Below are positions 11,745 through 23,152 of a stretch of DNA of 64,000 nt, piece after piece. The notes beneath the pieces are model-generated. The model saw only the letters and a list, made by a program, of their open reading frames with translations, was not told where the DNA came from and made no database searches. The DNA is taken from assembly GCA_020916435.1 (NCBI GenBank), contig CM037092.1, positions 83,834,817 to 83,898,816 on the forward strand, written 5' to 3'. Both the position numbers and the translations under genes were made by a program. This DNA comes from Oxytropis ochrocephala (taxonomy: Eukaryota; Streptophyta; Magnoliopsida; Fabales; Fabaceae). Every line of letters begins with the position of its first letter. Within the stretch, counting starts at the first letter, position 1.

Positions 11745-12838
11745 CTATATTTTAAAAAGAAACAGAGTTCATTGCTAAAGTTTATCCATTAATTTGTTTA
11801 TTTTTTGGAAACAAGAGGCTACGCCCAAGAACAAAAGCACTAAAAATCTTTAGGGAACCAAGTCGTAGCAGCCAGCATTAACGGTATCTACAAATAAAGG
11901 TATGAAAAATTAAACAATCTACAACAAACTTGAAGAGACAAGTCAAATTTAGCAAATGAGTCCACTACCCGATTGGCTTCTCCGAGAGAGTTTGTGATAG
12001 TACCATCTGCCACAACGCAAAGGAGCTGCAAAATCAAATCAATTAAAGAAAAATGAGGGTGTTATGGCTCTGCCGCTCGTTGTAGAGCTATGTAGTTGAA
12101 CTTACATTTCATTTTTTTATGGTGGCTTTTTCTTCCTATATAGAAGTGGGTCTCCCTTGCAGTTTTATTATATTGATTGATATAGGTATTAGTTTCCATT
12201 CTGATATTTCAAAATACAAATGTGAAAGAAGGATGCTATTTCACGACAATTATTCAAGCCTCATAGGAGAATAATTCTGCTACTTTCTTAATTTCAGCTT
12301 TGACTGAATTTGGCTATGGAAGTAATGCCATGCTTAAATCAACCTTGATGGCCCGGGTTTCTGTATCTTTTCAGTTAATTTCTATGAACTGATAAAGGTG
12401 TCATTCTTAATGACTTGAAATCAACTGAAAGTGAGTTTCAGTTGATTTCAGTTGATGTTGCATAGCACCGAGGGTATTCCTGCAGCTTAGGCACAACAAA
12501 TTCAGCTTTAAAGACATTCAATTTTTAAAACGGGGTTGACTACTTTCAAGTTGAGCGATTTAAAAATTAAAACTTGAATACTTTTCCTAAGAAAGAATCA
12601 CATTACGAACTCTCCCGATACTAAAATGGTAAATCCACTTTATGTTCTCGAGTAGTCTACAAGCTATGCAATAAACACCGCCAATCCAAAGCAAGGCTGA
12701 AAATCGAAAATAGCGCAACAGAGGTTACACCAGAAAAATTTTGAACAAAATCAAGGAACTATTTTTGAATCAACTTGCAGCATTATAATCCAACAACTGC
12801 AGCAGACAATGGTGACACAACAACCCAAAAGCACTTTA

Positions 12839-12896
<58 letters not shown>

Positions 12897-13080
12897 ATAT
12901 AGTTGTGGATTGCAATGTAGGCATCTCTTCAAACATACCAGTTTCTATACTTTCTGCTGTTTTGATTTATAGCTCTGCAAATGTAATTAGGTTCTACAAC
13001 ACTAAAATTTACTAAACTCGTTATAGACCAACCTCTTGGTATATTATAAACTTCATTTTCTGCAATCAAAATATATAAAC
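11742..13080. other. No gene seen
   Basis: AT-rich sequence with a (TA)n tract at 12841-12888. A short palindromic stretch of repeated CAGTTGATTTCAGTTGAT lies near 12435. No domain, tRNA or element terminus was recognised. Confidence 0.45.
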
Positions 13081-13276
13081 AGAAAGTCCACATGAGATGG
13101 ACTATGTAAAAAGTAATGCCCATGATAGAACCAACAACTCTAACAAACAAACTCATTAATTAACAATCATCAACAAAGTCACCACAATTCTAAAAAAAGA
13201 AAAACAAAGTCACTACTAATCAGATTAAGCATAAAAATAAGTAACATAAACCTAAATGAGATTAAACTCTCTAACA

Positions 13277-14767
13277 TTAGGAACAAGGTGAGATTAAACT
13301 CTCAACACAAACTTCAAATAACCAATCATTCATGCTTTGAATCTTAGGAATCTTAAAAGTACCATTAGTGGAATTGTAAACAACCAACTCCAAATCCAAC
13401 CACGACGATTCTTTAAAATCCAGCAACACTTGGTCATCCTCAAAAACATATACAACCTTGGTATAAAATGAACGAAGACCTCCCATATAAGGAACACTAA
13501 ACAATTTAGTCCAAGACTCTTCAATTCCATCTTCCTTTATAACCCAAACATCAAAAACTCAACATTCTTTGAAAAGATACACAAGCAATCCCTTAACACC
13601 CCTAAAGTCGAATAAACCTCCTCCCACAAATCAGGCAGCAAAAACCTTCGATAAGACTCCTTCTCCAAATCAAGAGAAACAATAGCATGTGGGTAACTAA
13701 GGCGAGTATCACGTTGCAACCAATTAACACTTCCACTAACAAACATTCCTGGCTCACAAATGATACCATAGGGAAAATCACCTATCTTTCTCCAGAATCG
13801 CACCCAAACTATAAACATTAATGCTAACATTGGGAGTAAAGGAAGTAACAACAAAGATTTTATAATTATCATCAAAATGATCATACCCAAAGTGTATTCA
13901 AAAGAGTGGGCCAAATACAAAGAGGGCAAAATCTTGAACTTTCTAATTGAAGGATTCCATAAAAGAGCAGTAATGTGTAATGGCAATAGGAGAATGCCAT
14001 CGCAAGAGGAAAAGGGGCGATATGTGTTGTATTTGTTCTTAACCTTCGGGAGTATGAGCTCTAGGTGTGGACGACAATTTTATTTATAGAGTGTAGGAGA
14101 AAATTTTATTTATAGACATTTTTGAATAGTTCCTATGATTTTTAAACATTACCGACGGATTTTTAAAATAAAATAAAAAAAAATTTTAAAACTATCGTAA
14201 TGTTCAAAAATCCGCCAGTAAATTACCGCGCGATTTTTGAACATTACCGGGCGTTTTTTGAACACTACCGCGATTTTTAAAAAAATATTTTATTTTTTTA
14301 GAAAATCCACCAGTAATGTTTAAAAATCCGCTGTAATATTAAAACCACTGGTATTATCGGGCGATTTTTGAACATACCGCGCTTTTTAAAATAAAAATTT
14401 TTATTATTTTTTTTTAAAACCGCCAGTAATGTTCAAAAATCCACGTAATATTATCGGCGGAAAAAATCCGAAACACTACTTTTTTCGCCGAATGCACCAA
14501 ACCGCCGGAATTTACCGCGCGAAAAATCCGCCAGATTACGTGAATTTCATGTAGTGGTGGTAGTTCGCTTTTTGACACGCAAAGGTGTTTCTTGGCGAAT
14601 TTAGGATCTGAGATTAGGGATTTCAAGATTGGCGCATATATTTGAGTTGTAAGAGGAGTATAACGGGAGCCCGCAAAGGATTTCGTGGATGAGATCGAAC
14701 TAAGGGTGGGTGTATGAAGTGAGGGTGAGGTTAGGGTTCCGATGGTGGTGTCGTTGTTCTGCGACAT
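13277..14767 (-). pseudogene. F-box protein pseudogene 1 (FBA-type), interrupted by a transposon
   Basis: The minus strand starts MSQNNDTTIGTLTSPSLHTP at 14767. The F-box core is out of frame, then in frame again at SLISDPKFAKKHLCVSK. An insertion (about 14090-14556) follows. The F-box-associated half resumes near 13986 with ALLWNPSIRKFKILP, VSGSVNWL, SLDLEKESYRRFLLPDL and TLGVLRDCLCIF. The end (MGGLRSFYTKVVYVFEDDQV) is in another frame at 13277-13530. Intact relatives are substrate receptors of SCF ubiquitin ligases: the F-box binds SKP1 and the C-terminal domain binds the target. Frameshifts plus the insertion make it non-functional as read. Confidence 0.85.
14090..14556 (-). mobile_element. 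Small CACTA-like (En/Spm) non-autonomous element
   Basis: The right end on the minus strand reads CACTACATGAAATTCACG at 14556, the terminus style of CACTA elements. The body holds many subterminal motifs in both orientations (ATTACCG..GG and CCGCCAGTAAT with TTTTTGAACA). It lies where paralogous F-box genes have continuous coding sequence. The left terminus is not clear; near 14090 there is GTGTAGGAGAAA and a 15 bp duplication of AATTTTATTTATAGA. No transposase is encoded. Confidence 0.55.
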
Positions 14768-15777
14768 TTCTCGCAAATGTAGTAGTTGCAAGGAAACCAA
14801 ACTATGCCATTTAGTACATATACGATAAATTTATTGCTTTTAATATTTATTATCTAATTTTTTTGTGACCATATTTGATTTTGTTTTGGAAAGCATAGTA
14901 TATAGTATGAAAAATCATGCATATTCTTTTAGATTTTAAGATAATTAAATAAAATTTTAAAATAATTATGTCAATTTTTATTTATTATTACTTTATATTA
15001 CACTAAATATTTTCTGCATTAGAAACAACACACTGCACTGCCTCAGGAGTTTTCTGCATTTCAGTTTCCTTTCATTCTTTGGATGAGTTGGAAAGATATG
15101 AAATGTCATGTCACAAATTAAAAAGGGCATTTATGCATTTACCTGCCTGAAAGAGGTTTTGTATATAGTTTTTCTCCCTCTTCTTCCAATTCTTTCATAT
15201 GTTGCATTCATTTTTGTTGTTGCTTCAAGAAAGGTAGTAGCTTTACTCATTTTTTCCTTGTTAAATTACATAATGTTTCTAATGTGAGGTAATTTACGTA
15301 TCATTACTTATCCTATTTATACATGATATATCTTCTAACTATCCAACTACTCTAACTAATCCTAACTACTATAACTCCCTTTGTTTTTACCCTAACTACT
15401 ATAACTCCTTTCCAATTCAAAGGTTATTTGTATCTCATTATTTAGCGCTTGGCAAACACTTTACAAAAATATTACCGACTTAGCATAACATCTAAATCCT
15501 AACTCCAATGTCATAAAATGAACCACAAAATATCTAATGCAAAGTGTGATAATCGAACTATTTAAAACGTAATACATGATGTCGACGCAGAGAGCAAACA
15601 ACACTAAAAAGAAACTCAAATGCATTAACATTGATCAACAAAGTCACGTGTAATCAAATTCGTAACAAACATAAAATGAATACCATAAACTAAAATGAAC
15701 ATATAAGTGGCAAATGAATGTCATACTCAAGTGACATAACATAGCATCTACATCCTAACATCAAGAACAAGGTGATA
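14768..15777. other. F-box upstream block, then no gene seen
   Basis: 14768-15010 repeats the block found upstream of F-box copy 3 (ATTTAGTACATATACGATAA, then AATCATGCATATTC). From 15011 to about 15600 the sequence is AT-rich with no domain recognised. From about 15600 it is the 3' flank shared by the F-box paralogues (AACAAAGTCAC, TCAAGTGA). Confidence 0.55.
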
Positions 15778-16905
15778 TCAAACTCTCAACATAGACTTTA
15801 GACAACAATTGATGTTTTGAATCTTAGGAATCTTGAAAGTACTATTTCTCAAATTATAAGCAACTTCCGCTCTTTACAATCTAGCAACACTAGGTCATCG
15901 CTGACATGAGATACAACCTTTGTAAAATAAAAAGAACTAGGGCCTCCTCCCACATAACTAAACGCTAAACAATTTAGTCCAAGACTCTTTATTTCCATAT
16001 CTTTCATAACCCAAACATCCAAAGACACATCACTATTTGTAAAGATGCACAAACAATCCATCAACACTCCTAAAGTCAAAAGACTCGTAGTTCCAAAGAG
16101 TTCAAATCGGGCATCAAAAGTTTTCGATACGACTCCTTCTCCAAATCGTATCAAAAGCCTTCGATAAGACTCCTTCTCCAAATCAAGAGAAGCAATAACA
16201 AACGAGTAACTAAGTTGAGCATTAAATGCCAACCAATTAACACCGCCACTCACAAACATATTCCTGGCCCATGAATGTGACCTCTATTGGGAAAAATCAT
16301 ATATCCTTCTCCAAGAATCGACATTCAAAGTATAAACATTAACACTAAGATAATAAGTATATAACAAAGAAAGACCTTATAATTGTCAATGAAATGATCA
16401 TACCCGAAAGTGTATTCAAGAGGGTCTCAAAATACAAAGTGGGCAAAATCTTGAACTTTCTAATTGAATGATTCCATAAAAGAGCAGAATGTTTATTAAT
16501 GGCAAATAGGAGAATACATCGCAAGAGGAAAAGCAACCATCTTTACCGTATCCGTTGCATTTGTTTTTAATCTCCTTCGCTTATGAGCTTTAATCATGGA
16601 CGATCGAGGTTGTAGACGCGTCCAACGAAAATAGAAGAGATTGTGGAATCCAAAAGAAGTGTGTTGCTACCTTTTATGATGACGTGATGGCGGTGGTGGT
16701 ACATGTTTGACATGCGAAGGTGTTTTTTGGCAAATTTGGGATCGGAGATTAGGGAATTCCAGGATTTGCAGACGCATTTGAGTTGTAGGAGGTGTTTCAC
16801 AGGGAGCCTACATAGGATTTCGGGGATAAGATCGAACGGACAAGTTTATGTGGTTACATCCGTCAGTGACTGAGAACAAACGACGACGTTGTTGTCCGGC
16901 GCCAT
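15778..16905 (-). pseudogene. F-box protein pseudogene 2 (FBA-type)
   Basis: An ATG at 16905 opens MAPDNNVVV. An in-frame TAA at 16846-16848 stops it after 19 codons, just before the F-box. The F-box itself is well kept: PFDLIPEILCRLPVKHLLQL and SWNSLISDPKFAKKHLRMS to about 16700. Later segments (ALLWNHSIRKFKILPTLYF, MFVSGGVNWLAF, SLDLEKESYRRLL, TLGVLMDCLCIF) fall in different frames, ending IPKIQ near 15800 with a TGA at 15778. A segment of the C-terminal domain appears partly duplicated near 16100-16180 (SYRRLL-like coding occurs twice). It lies next to copy 1 in the same orientation. Confidence 0.85.
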
Positions 16906-18548
16906 TCCTCCTCGTGAATGTAATGTAGAAGTATGGTTGTTGATAAATGGATTAGGATTTAGGGTTATATATTATTACGAGAACGAGAATGCAAATTAAG
17001 TCTATGATTACCCTAACCCTCTCTCCAAGTTACGTGTGTACTTAACCCCTAATCCCTTGTGTTGAGATCAAAGCCATCGCATTTTGTTTTTGCTGAATAA
17101 AGCCATCGCATTTTTTCATCATAAAAATCACATTTTCTTTTACTAAAATAAAATAAAAATTGTGATTAGGCCCTCTTCACTATAAAAATAAAATCAAATA
17201 AAAACTATTCAGTCTCTCCAAATTAATTCCTAAATTATGAGAATCAGTAGAATGAAATCGAATAACCCTTGATATAGTCTTTGATAGACGAAGATAAATA
17301 TTAAGAAAATTAAGAGGGGTGTATAGGATTGAGATTTTAAAAGACTTTTATGCGGTGAATTTTTTTGGTGAGAAATTTTGGGTAAAAATTCTGGAGGTAT
17401 TCAATCAAGATTTTTAATTAGTATAAAAAATCATGTGGTATTCAATCAGGATTATTATGATTTTTAAAGAATGTGACATAACTCACTGGTATCCACTACA
17501 GACTTTCTACGACTTAAAAAGTATGGTGGTATTAAAAAATATAAATGTTTTGAGGGATTATTTTATTAGATGGATTTTCTGAGTTTTTAGTGGTATTTAT
17601 ATAACATCGATTAAACAATCTCATCCAATCTCTTGTAATTTTTCAACTAATTATTCTCTAGTTGCGGAATTTTCATGTGAGTGCTTTTTCTTCTTTTGTT
17701 TGTTCCTATCACTCCTAGTTGTAGGTTATCGTCCTGCTCTTATTACATTACCTTGAACATGAATGTAAAACACAGTCAGTTGAAGATTTAACACAGTCAT
17801 TTGATTCTAATGAAGAAAAAAAGGGGAGGGTAAGTAGAGTAAACACGGGTATTCGAACCCGAGACTTGGGGTGGGATCTCGAGCCTAGTTATCGCTCGCA
17901 CTAATATATCCTTGTTTTTTTTAGATAGGCAATTGTTAGTGGGATGGAGGAAATGTTAGTTTCCTCTGACTTCCTTCTTCAGACTCATTTGGTGTACTCC
18001 TTCTGTATCCCTTACCACAACTCGAGCCTACCTACTTGGATCTATTGATATGTTAGTACGAAGATGAGTGGGAAATGTTTTGTAAATATTATATTGCGGA
18101 GTAATGATATATAGTACGAAGTAAATTTCATACAAACACATACGAAAGCCTCACTGTTTCTTCTAGGCTATTCTACCACAACCTCTTATCCATCTTCCTT
18201 TAAATCACACCATCATAATCCCACCATACTGGATGCATCCAATTGCTTATAATCACAACAAATTAAATTACTGGATGCAACTGACATCACTGTCCTTATT
18301 GTCTCATTATATTCATATAGTGCAACGTCAAGAAACATAACTTCTTTTTCCTGCGTTCCAATTTCCTTTTGCTGAGACGGCAGTGGTGCTATTGTATTAT
18401 CTTTTCTTTTAAATTTTGATTTGTTAGTTTTTTGAAAAATAATAATAATAAGCAAGTTACCATTCGTACATTTCTTACACCAATGCTTCGTACCATGAAA
18501 CATTATTCTATATTGCGCACTCTAATACTAATGTATATACATGGTGGT
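16906..18548. other. No gene seen; possible small transposon remnants
   Basis: From about 17316 (GGGGTGTATAGGATTGAG) to 17660 the sequence resembles a short DNA transposon remnant, but a matching inverted end is not convincing. A pol III B-box-like GGGTTCGAATACC lies on the minus strand near 17847-17859; alone it does not prove a SINE. 18055-18100 and 18504-18548 belong to a ~260 bp repeat seen again at 21508-21901. A 96-codon minus-strand frame at 18213-18503 has no recognisable domain. Confidence 0.4.
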
Positions 18549-18809
18549 TGATCGCTCCTCGATCTATCGAGGTTGTGATGCCGATGTAGTCCTTTAGCTC
18601 TGGCCGATGGTGTTGATGTCCTTGAGTCCGGGTCGCCTCGTGGTACTCGCGAAAGCACTCCGACGCCCAAGTCAAGAAGCGAATGTTGAATAGGACCACA
18701 AGTAATAATGACGCACTCTCATTCCTCGGGATTCGTGCCATATTTATAGCTAAAGTATTAACCATATTGGGCCTATTGATTGCATCGGGCCTCGAGTCCA
18801 CCTGCATCA
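18549..18809 (-). repeat. 3' LTR of the gag-only element
   Basis: On the minus strand it starts TGATGCAGGTGG and ends GCGATCA. It is directly preceded by the polypurine tract GGGGGCAAGC (18810-18819 on the plus strand). Matches 21245-21507. Confidence 0.88.
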
Positions 18810-19412
18810 GCTTGCCCCCAAGCCCGGGTCGCCAAGAGGCGGCTAAGGCTTGATTCCTCGCCCCTGCTGGTGCCGTGGAAGACCGAGTCATAAGGAGTGA
18901 CTTAGCGCGCCTATTCGAGGCTCAATTCGCTGCCCCCGTCTGCTTCGCGCGGCCGATCAGTGGAGTGGCTAGTCGTGAACGGACGCAGCCACTCATGTGG
19001 GAATGTGATCCAATTGGTCGAATCGGCCACCCCTTAGCTTACGGAGGCTACTTCTGATCTTGCTCGCCTTAGATGTGCGATCATTTTCAAAGTTGCTCAA
19101 ATTCGCTCAAGTTTTGTCACGCATTGCCTATAGAATTGTTTCGTAAACAAACTTGATCGTGACCTCGATGGACCGCTATCGTAGTGGACTTGTTCGACGC
19201 GCGCGCGACTTTTGGCAACAGTTCACTAGACTCGCTTCTAGGCAAACTCGCTGCGATAGTTGTAGCCTCTGGCCTCTTCGCCATGTTCGCTATGCACCAT
19301 TCGCTGTCGCCTTTGTGTAGGTCGCTCGACGCCCTACTCGCTATAGACCGCCGGGTCCATGCTTGTTCGTGGGTCATTCTTTGACCCTGGTTCACACGGC
19401 AGGCACTCGGTT

Positions 19413-19551
19413 GTAGGCCGCCGGGCCTACGTTCTTTGTAGACCGCCGGGGTCTACGCCAGTGCCGCTCGACGACACTTGATCGTGCCAACACGGCAGCA
19501 CTCGCCAGGCCGCCCGGGGCCTACGCTTCTTTGCAGACCGCCGGGGTCTAC
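19413..19551. repeat. Array of short palindromes in the 3' spacer of the gag-only element
   Basis: Hairpins of 7 bp arms lie at 19413-19430 (GTAGGCC/GGCCTAC), 19438-19456 (GTAGACC/GGTCTAC), 19507-19523 (AGGCC/GGCCT) and 19533-19551 (CAGACC/GGTCTA), with a fainter one near 19344. They sit in a repeated context of about 95 bp containing CGCTCGACGACACTTGATCG. Arms change together between GGCC and GACC/GGTC. Confidence 0.75.
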
Positions 19552-19798
19552 GCCAGGCCGCTCGACGACACTTGATCGTGCCAACACGGTGGCACTTTGG
19601 CCAGGCCTATGGCCGCTCACGCTTGCCGCATGGCGAGCGACCAATCATACATTGCATGCGAAATAAATTACAAAGTACGACGCTTAAAGCGCCGCCCTCG
19701 TGAAAAACCCCGTGGGAAAAAGAGCGCCCAGCCGACATTTATTCATAGATCGTTAGTCCGTGCGCTTATCACAAGGATCGCTCTTGTTCTTCGCCGAC

Positions 19799-20709
19799 CT
19801 ATCTCGCTTTTCTCTCAACACGCGCATCGCGCCCTTCTAGCAAATGTGGTTTCTTCATAGGCCATATGATCGCTGGCCCTTCGTAGGAACATGGTCGATC
19901 CATGTAATGATTTAGGCGAATTCTTCCGCAAAGCCGTGGTCCTGGCTCGATACCACGCTTGATATACTTTAGTTTATCTCCGTCCGTCCAGTCGCGCACT
20001 GATCGGCCTCCTCTGCGTTGAATCGTTCTATGTAATCGCCTCAATGATTCATTGTCCCCTTGGATAATTGTATCCAAGTGCTCTTCATGCCGTTTCTAGG
20101 CATCTGCCGCCGTACTTGGCCAAGAATGTTCGGACCAGCCGCCCCAAGAAGAGATGGTGTTGGGCGCAGCTCTCCCACCACTCCAGCCGCGCTTCCTCGA
20201 GCGATCAGGGAAAGAGTCCGCACTTCATGGTCGCTTCTAGCTCCTATAGCGTGTAGTAATTGTTGAAGTACCTTAAGTGTTTGTCTGGATCCCCACGGCC
20301 GTTGAATTTGTTCAAATTGGGGTTTCTCAGTCTCTGGGGATACAGTAATAACGAATCTCCCTTGAGAATGGCCCATGACCGGCAAGCAATTCTCTACGCC
20401 CAAAAGTCGCAAGGCATGGTGCGCTTCATTGGCGGCCCTCCGTATAGTCCTCCGCTTGACTTTTGACCATACAACGGAGGCGTATGGGACGATCGCCTCT
20501 ATGTCGCCAGGCTCCTCGCCTCTCGACCGATGGGAGACGCCCCGATCTCCTTTACGGTAGCTATCCACTCGTGATGAGAGTTCCACGACCGCCTCTTGAT
20601 CGCGAGAACCGGAGGACTCGTGACGAGGAATACCTTTGTGGGCGAGCGTCCGATTCGGATTATAGCTAGAATTTGCGTAATCTTGGTCGTGAGAACAACG
20701 ACTACGCAC
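19799..20709 (-). pseudogene. Degraded Tat-type gag
   Basis: On the minus strand, segments matching the Tat1 and Tat2 gag appear in shifting frames. PQFEQIQRPW-type residues near 20300 correspond to PNLNKFDGRGD. Then come RRLHRTIQRRGGRSVRDWTD and DKLKYIKRGIEPG near 19950-20040, and YEGPAIIWP-type coding near 19870. Frame changes are frequent; many fall at CAG/CTG-like sites. Gag would form the particle that packages element RNA; this copy does not encode a continuous protein. Confidence 0.7.
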
Positions 20710-21224
20710 GCCTTCGAAAGGGGGACCTTCGCGCCGGACTCTTCGTGCCGAGGATCGGCGTGATATGCCTCCACGAGGACTCGCCGCTTCTTCCGGATGG
20801 AGTTAGGTGCTCGCTGGGAAGGACGCTGCTGACCGTGGGTTTCACCGCCAGCTCGTTGGCGTCTTGGAATGGATCCCCTTTCATAAAGTGGGAGAAAAGC
20901 GCATCTCGCCGACAATGATCCGATTCTTGTTCTCAGAATCGCAAGAAAGCCCGAGTCACGCGTTTCGCAAAGAAGCATCAATTCCTCGCATTCACCAACT
21001 CGGGCGGTAGTTGCTGTTGAGCTGGCTGCAGTGTCTGTTCCAAGACTGGGCCTCGGCCGCCCTGTACGGAAGGTTCTTGACGAGGGTTGTCCTGTGATTC
21101 ATGGATGGTTTGTGGGACGCCTTCTGGGGTTTGTCGAGGGAGTGCATTCCGCCTGCAGGGTCGGCCTTTCGACGCGGCTCGCGTGGCGTGCCTCCTTGGT
21201 TGCATGGTGGGAGTGTTCAATCCG

Positions 21225-21244
21225 CCTCCCATCGTGGTCGCCGA
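21225..21244 (-). other. Primer-binding-like site of the gag-only element
   Basis: Minus-strand ATCGGCGACCACGATGGGAG directly after the LTR end. It is nearly the same as ATTGGCGACCACAGTGGGAG after the Tat1 LTR (31882). Shared priming supports mobilisation by Tat elements. Confidence 0.65.
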
Positions 21245-21507
21245 TTGATCGCCTCGATCTATCGAGGTTGTGATGCCGATGTAGTCCTTTAGCTCGGCCG
21301 GGCGATGGTGTTGATATCCTCGAGTCCGGGTCGCCTCGTGTGGTACTGCGCGAAAGCACTCGACGCCAAGTCGTGAAAGGAAACAAAGAATAGACCACAA
21401 GTAATAATGACGCACCTCATTCCTTGAGATTCGTGCCATATTTATAGCTAAAGTATTGGGCCATATTGGGCCTATTGAATTGCATTGGGCCTTGAGTCCA
21501 CCTAACC
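21245..21507 (-). repeat. 5' LTR of the gag-only element
   Basis: Transcribed toward lower coordinates. It carries CTATAAATATGG as TATA box and ends with the palindrome CCTCGATAGATCGAGG near 21253-21268. Confidence 0.88.
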
Positions 21508-21901
21508 GTGGTTATATAAAGTTACATGTTATTATATATGTGTTAATTGTTTTGACAATGTAAGGCTCACTTCGTATGCTATTAGATGGGCTAGGGATAT
21601 TTTGGCCAGTATCATATTGTGTTTGTCAAGATGTCATGATTTTCAGTGATAATAAGTGGGCATGATTTTCATCTTCATGTTGTTAGTACCAAGATGAGTG
21701 GAAAATGTTTTGTAAATATTATATTGCCCACTCTAATACTAGTGTAAATACATGATGGTTATATATAAAGTTACATGTTTTTATGTGTTACATGTTTTTA
21801 TGTGTTAATTGTTTTTACAATGTAAGGCTCCCTTCGTATGCTATTAGATGGGCTGGGGATAGTTTGGCAAGTACCATGTTGACGTTGTTGTGTTGGTCAA
21901 G
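21508..21901. repeat. Tandem ~260 bp host repeat split by two retrotransposons
   Basis: The unit TTAGTACCAAGATGAGTGG...CTCTAATACTAGTGTAAATA...GGTTATATA...GTCAAGATGTCATG is seen in part at 18055-18548, again at 21508-21760, and again at 21760-21901 with 25042-25110. The gag-only element split one unit and the copia element the next. No coding function is seen. Confidence 0.75.
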
Positions 21902-22135
21902 TGTAAGTAGTAATTGTGGAACTGTAAATAGTAATAATAGATGTTAGGGCTCTATTGTAATAGGCCCATTTGTATTGTATTGTTTGTTTTTGTTGTTCGG
22001 GCTTGTATCCTGCTTTGGCCTAAATCCCATGAGTTGCATCTTTCACCGATGCAAGCTCTATATTGTAACACAATTCATTCAATGCAAAGTAATTCAGTTG
22101 AATATAGTTTTCAGTTAGAGATTTTGCTTCTTACA
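21902..22135 (+). repeat. 5' LTR of the copia element
   Basis: Starts TGTAAGTAGT and ends TTCTTACA. The primer-binding site ATTGGCATCAGAGC follows at 22136, close to the plant initiator-tRNA-Met site. Confidence 0.9.
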
Positions 22136-22260
22136 ATTGGCATCAGAGCTCCACCACAGGGACTGAGCAAGATTGCAATTCTTGCGGCGTTTTTACGGCG
22201 GCGGTACGACGAGAACACCATAACAGAGAAGGAAAAGGAGAACGGTAGTTACGTTTAACC

Positions 22261-22960
22261 AAAGAATCCCAAATCCGATGGTCATTACGACCATTGGAAG
22301 ATGCTAATGGAGAATTTGCTACGATCCAAGGATTACTAGGGAGTTGTCGAAGGGGAATTCGTGTTAGCAGAGAATGCAACCGCGAGGTGAAGAAAACTCA
22401 TGAGGAGACAAAGTTGAAAGATCATAAAGCCAAGAACTACCTCTTTCAAGCAATTGAGAGGGGAATTCTTGAAACCATGTTGAACATTGATACCGCGAAG
22501 AACATCCGGGATTTGTTGCAACAAAAGTATCAAGGTTCGACGAAAGTGAAGCGCCGCATGCCAAGCACTAATAGGAGAATTCGAGTCATTGAGAATGAAG
22601 GAAGGAGAATCCGTGAGTGATTACTTCGCAAGAACGCTCACGATTGCAAAGAAGATAAGAACCTACGGTGAATCATCGAGCGAGATGGTGGTAGTTAAGA
22701 AAATCATGAGATCGTTGAGAAAGGAATACAACTACGTGGTTTGTTCAATTGCACAGCAACCGATGTAGAGAAACTCAACGTTGACGTTAATTGCAAAGCA
22801 ACATTTTGATTCAAGAACAACTCATGAAGAGTCAGAAGGAGGACGAACAAGCGTTGAAAATGAGTGATTCATCGCGAGGAAGAGGAAGGGGACATAGAGA
22901 TAGAGGATGTGGTGCTGGTAGAGGTAGAGGAAGTTCCAAAGAACACATAGAATGTTATAA
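22261..22960 (+). pseudogene. Copia gag (UBN2 type) with zinc knuckle, frameshifted
   Basis: The coding trace begins near 22261 (FDGHYDHWKMLMENLL in one frame). It passes in another through EVKKTHEETKLKDHKAKNYL (22384 on), ERGILETMLNIDTAKNI and DLLQQKYQGS, then returns to the first frame after 22600 (SVSDYFARTLTIAKKIRTYG). A CCHC knuckle, ECYKC then GHYQSECPN, lies near 22950-23005 with an internal stop. This is the capsid protein of plant copia elements. At least three frameshifts break it. Confidence 0.8.
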
Positions 22961-23043
22961 GTGCGAGTAAATATGGGACACTACCAATCAGAGTGTCCTA
23001 ATGCAAGAAGAAGCCGTGGGCAAATTATCTTTGGTTTCGATGA

Positions 23044-23152
23044 GATAAAGAAATGTTGCTGATGGCAAGTGGAGATAATCAAGAAATTGAAGATGAGGAT
23101 AAAGAAATGTTGCTTGATGGCAAGTGGAGATAATCAAGAAATTGAAGATGGG
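23044..23152 (+). repeat. Tandem duplication of 54/55 bp inside copia
   Basis: GATAAAGAAATGTTGCT(T)GATGG onward is present twice, at 23044-23097 and 23098-23152. The copies differ at CTG versus CTTG and at the last bases. It sits at the gag-protease boundary. Confidence 0.9.

Larger units (their letters stand above)
18549..21507 (-). mobile_element. Gag-only (non-autonomous) Tat-like LTR retrotransposon
   Basis: LTRs of about 262 bp (18549-18809 and 21245-21507) flank 2.4 kb. The element is bounded by GTGGT on both sides (18544-18548 and 21508-21512), a 5 bp target duplication. Read on the minus strand it has a TATA box in the LTR (CTATAAATATGG). A primer-binding-like ATCGGCGACCACGATGGGAG follows, like that of the Tat element at 31882. 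It then has a degraded gag, a 3' spacer with palindromes and a G-rich polypurine tract. No protease, RT or integrase is seen. An empty site lies in the next repeat unit near 21752-21768. Such terminal-repeat elements with only gag depend on other elements for movement. Confidence 0.85.

Noticed and set aside
12751..12972. Frames with YIYIYI runs on both strands, also at 29531-29755
   Set aside because: Translations of (TA)n microsatellites.
17845..17862. SINE or tRNA gene suggested by a pol III B-box
   Set aside because: Only a B-box-like string on the minus strand; no A-box at the right distance and no poly-A tail could be made out.
18213..18503. Minus-strand frame of 96 codons with several Cys and Lys
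   Set aside because: No recognisable domain, no repeat copy and no promoter context; not enough to call a gene.
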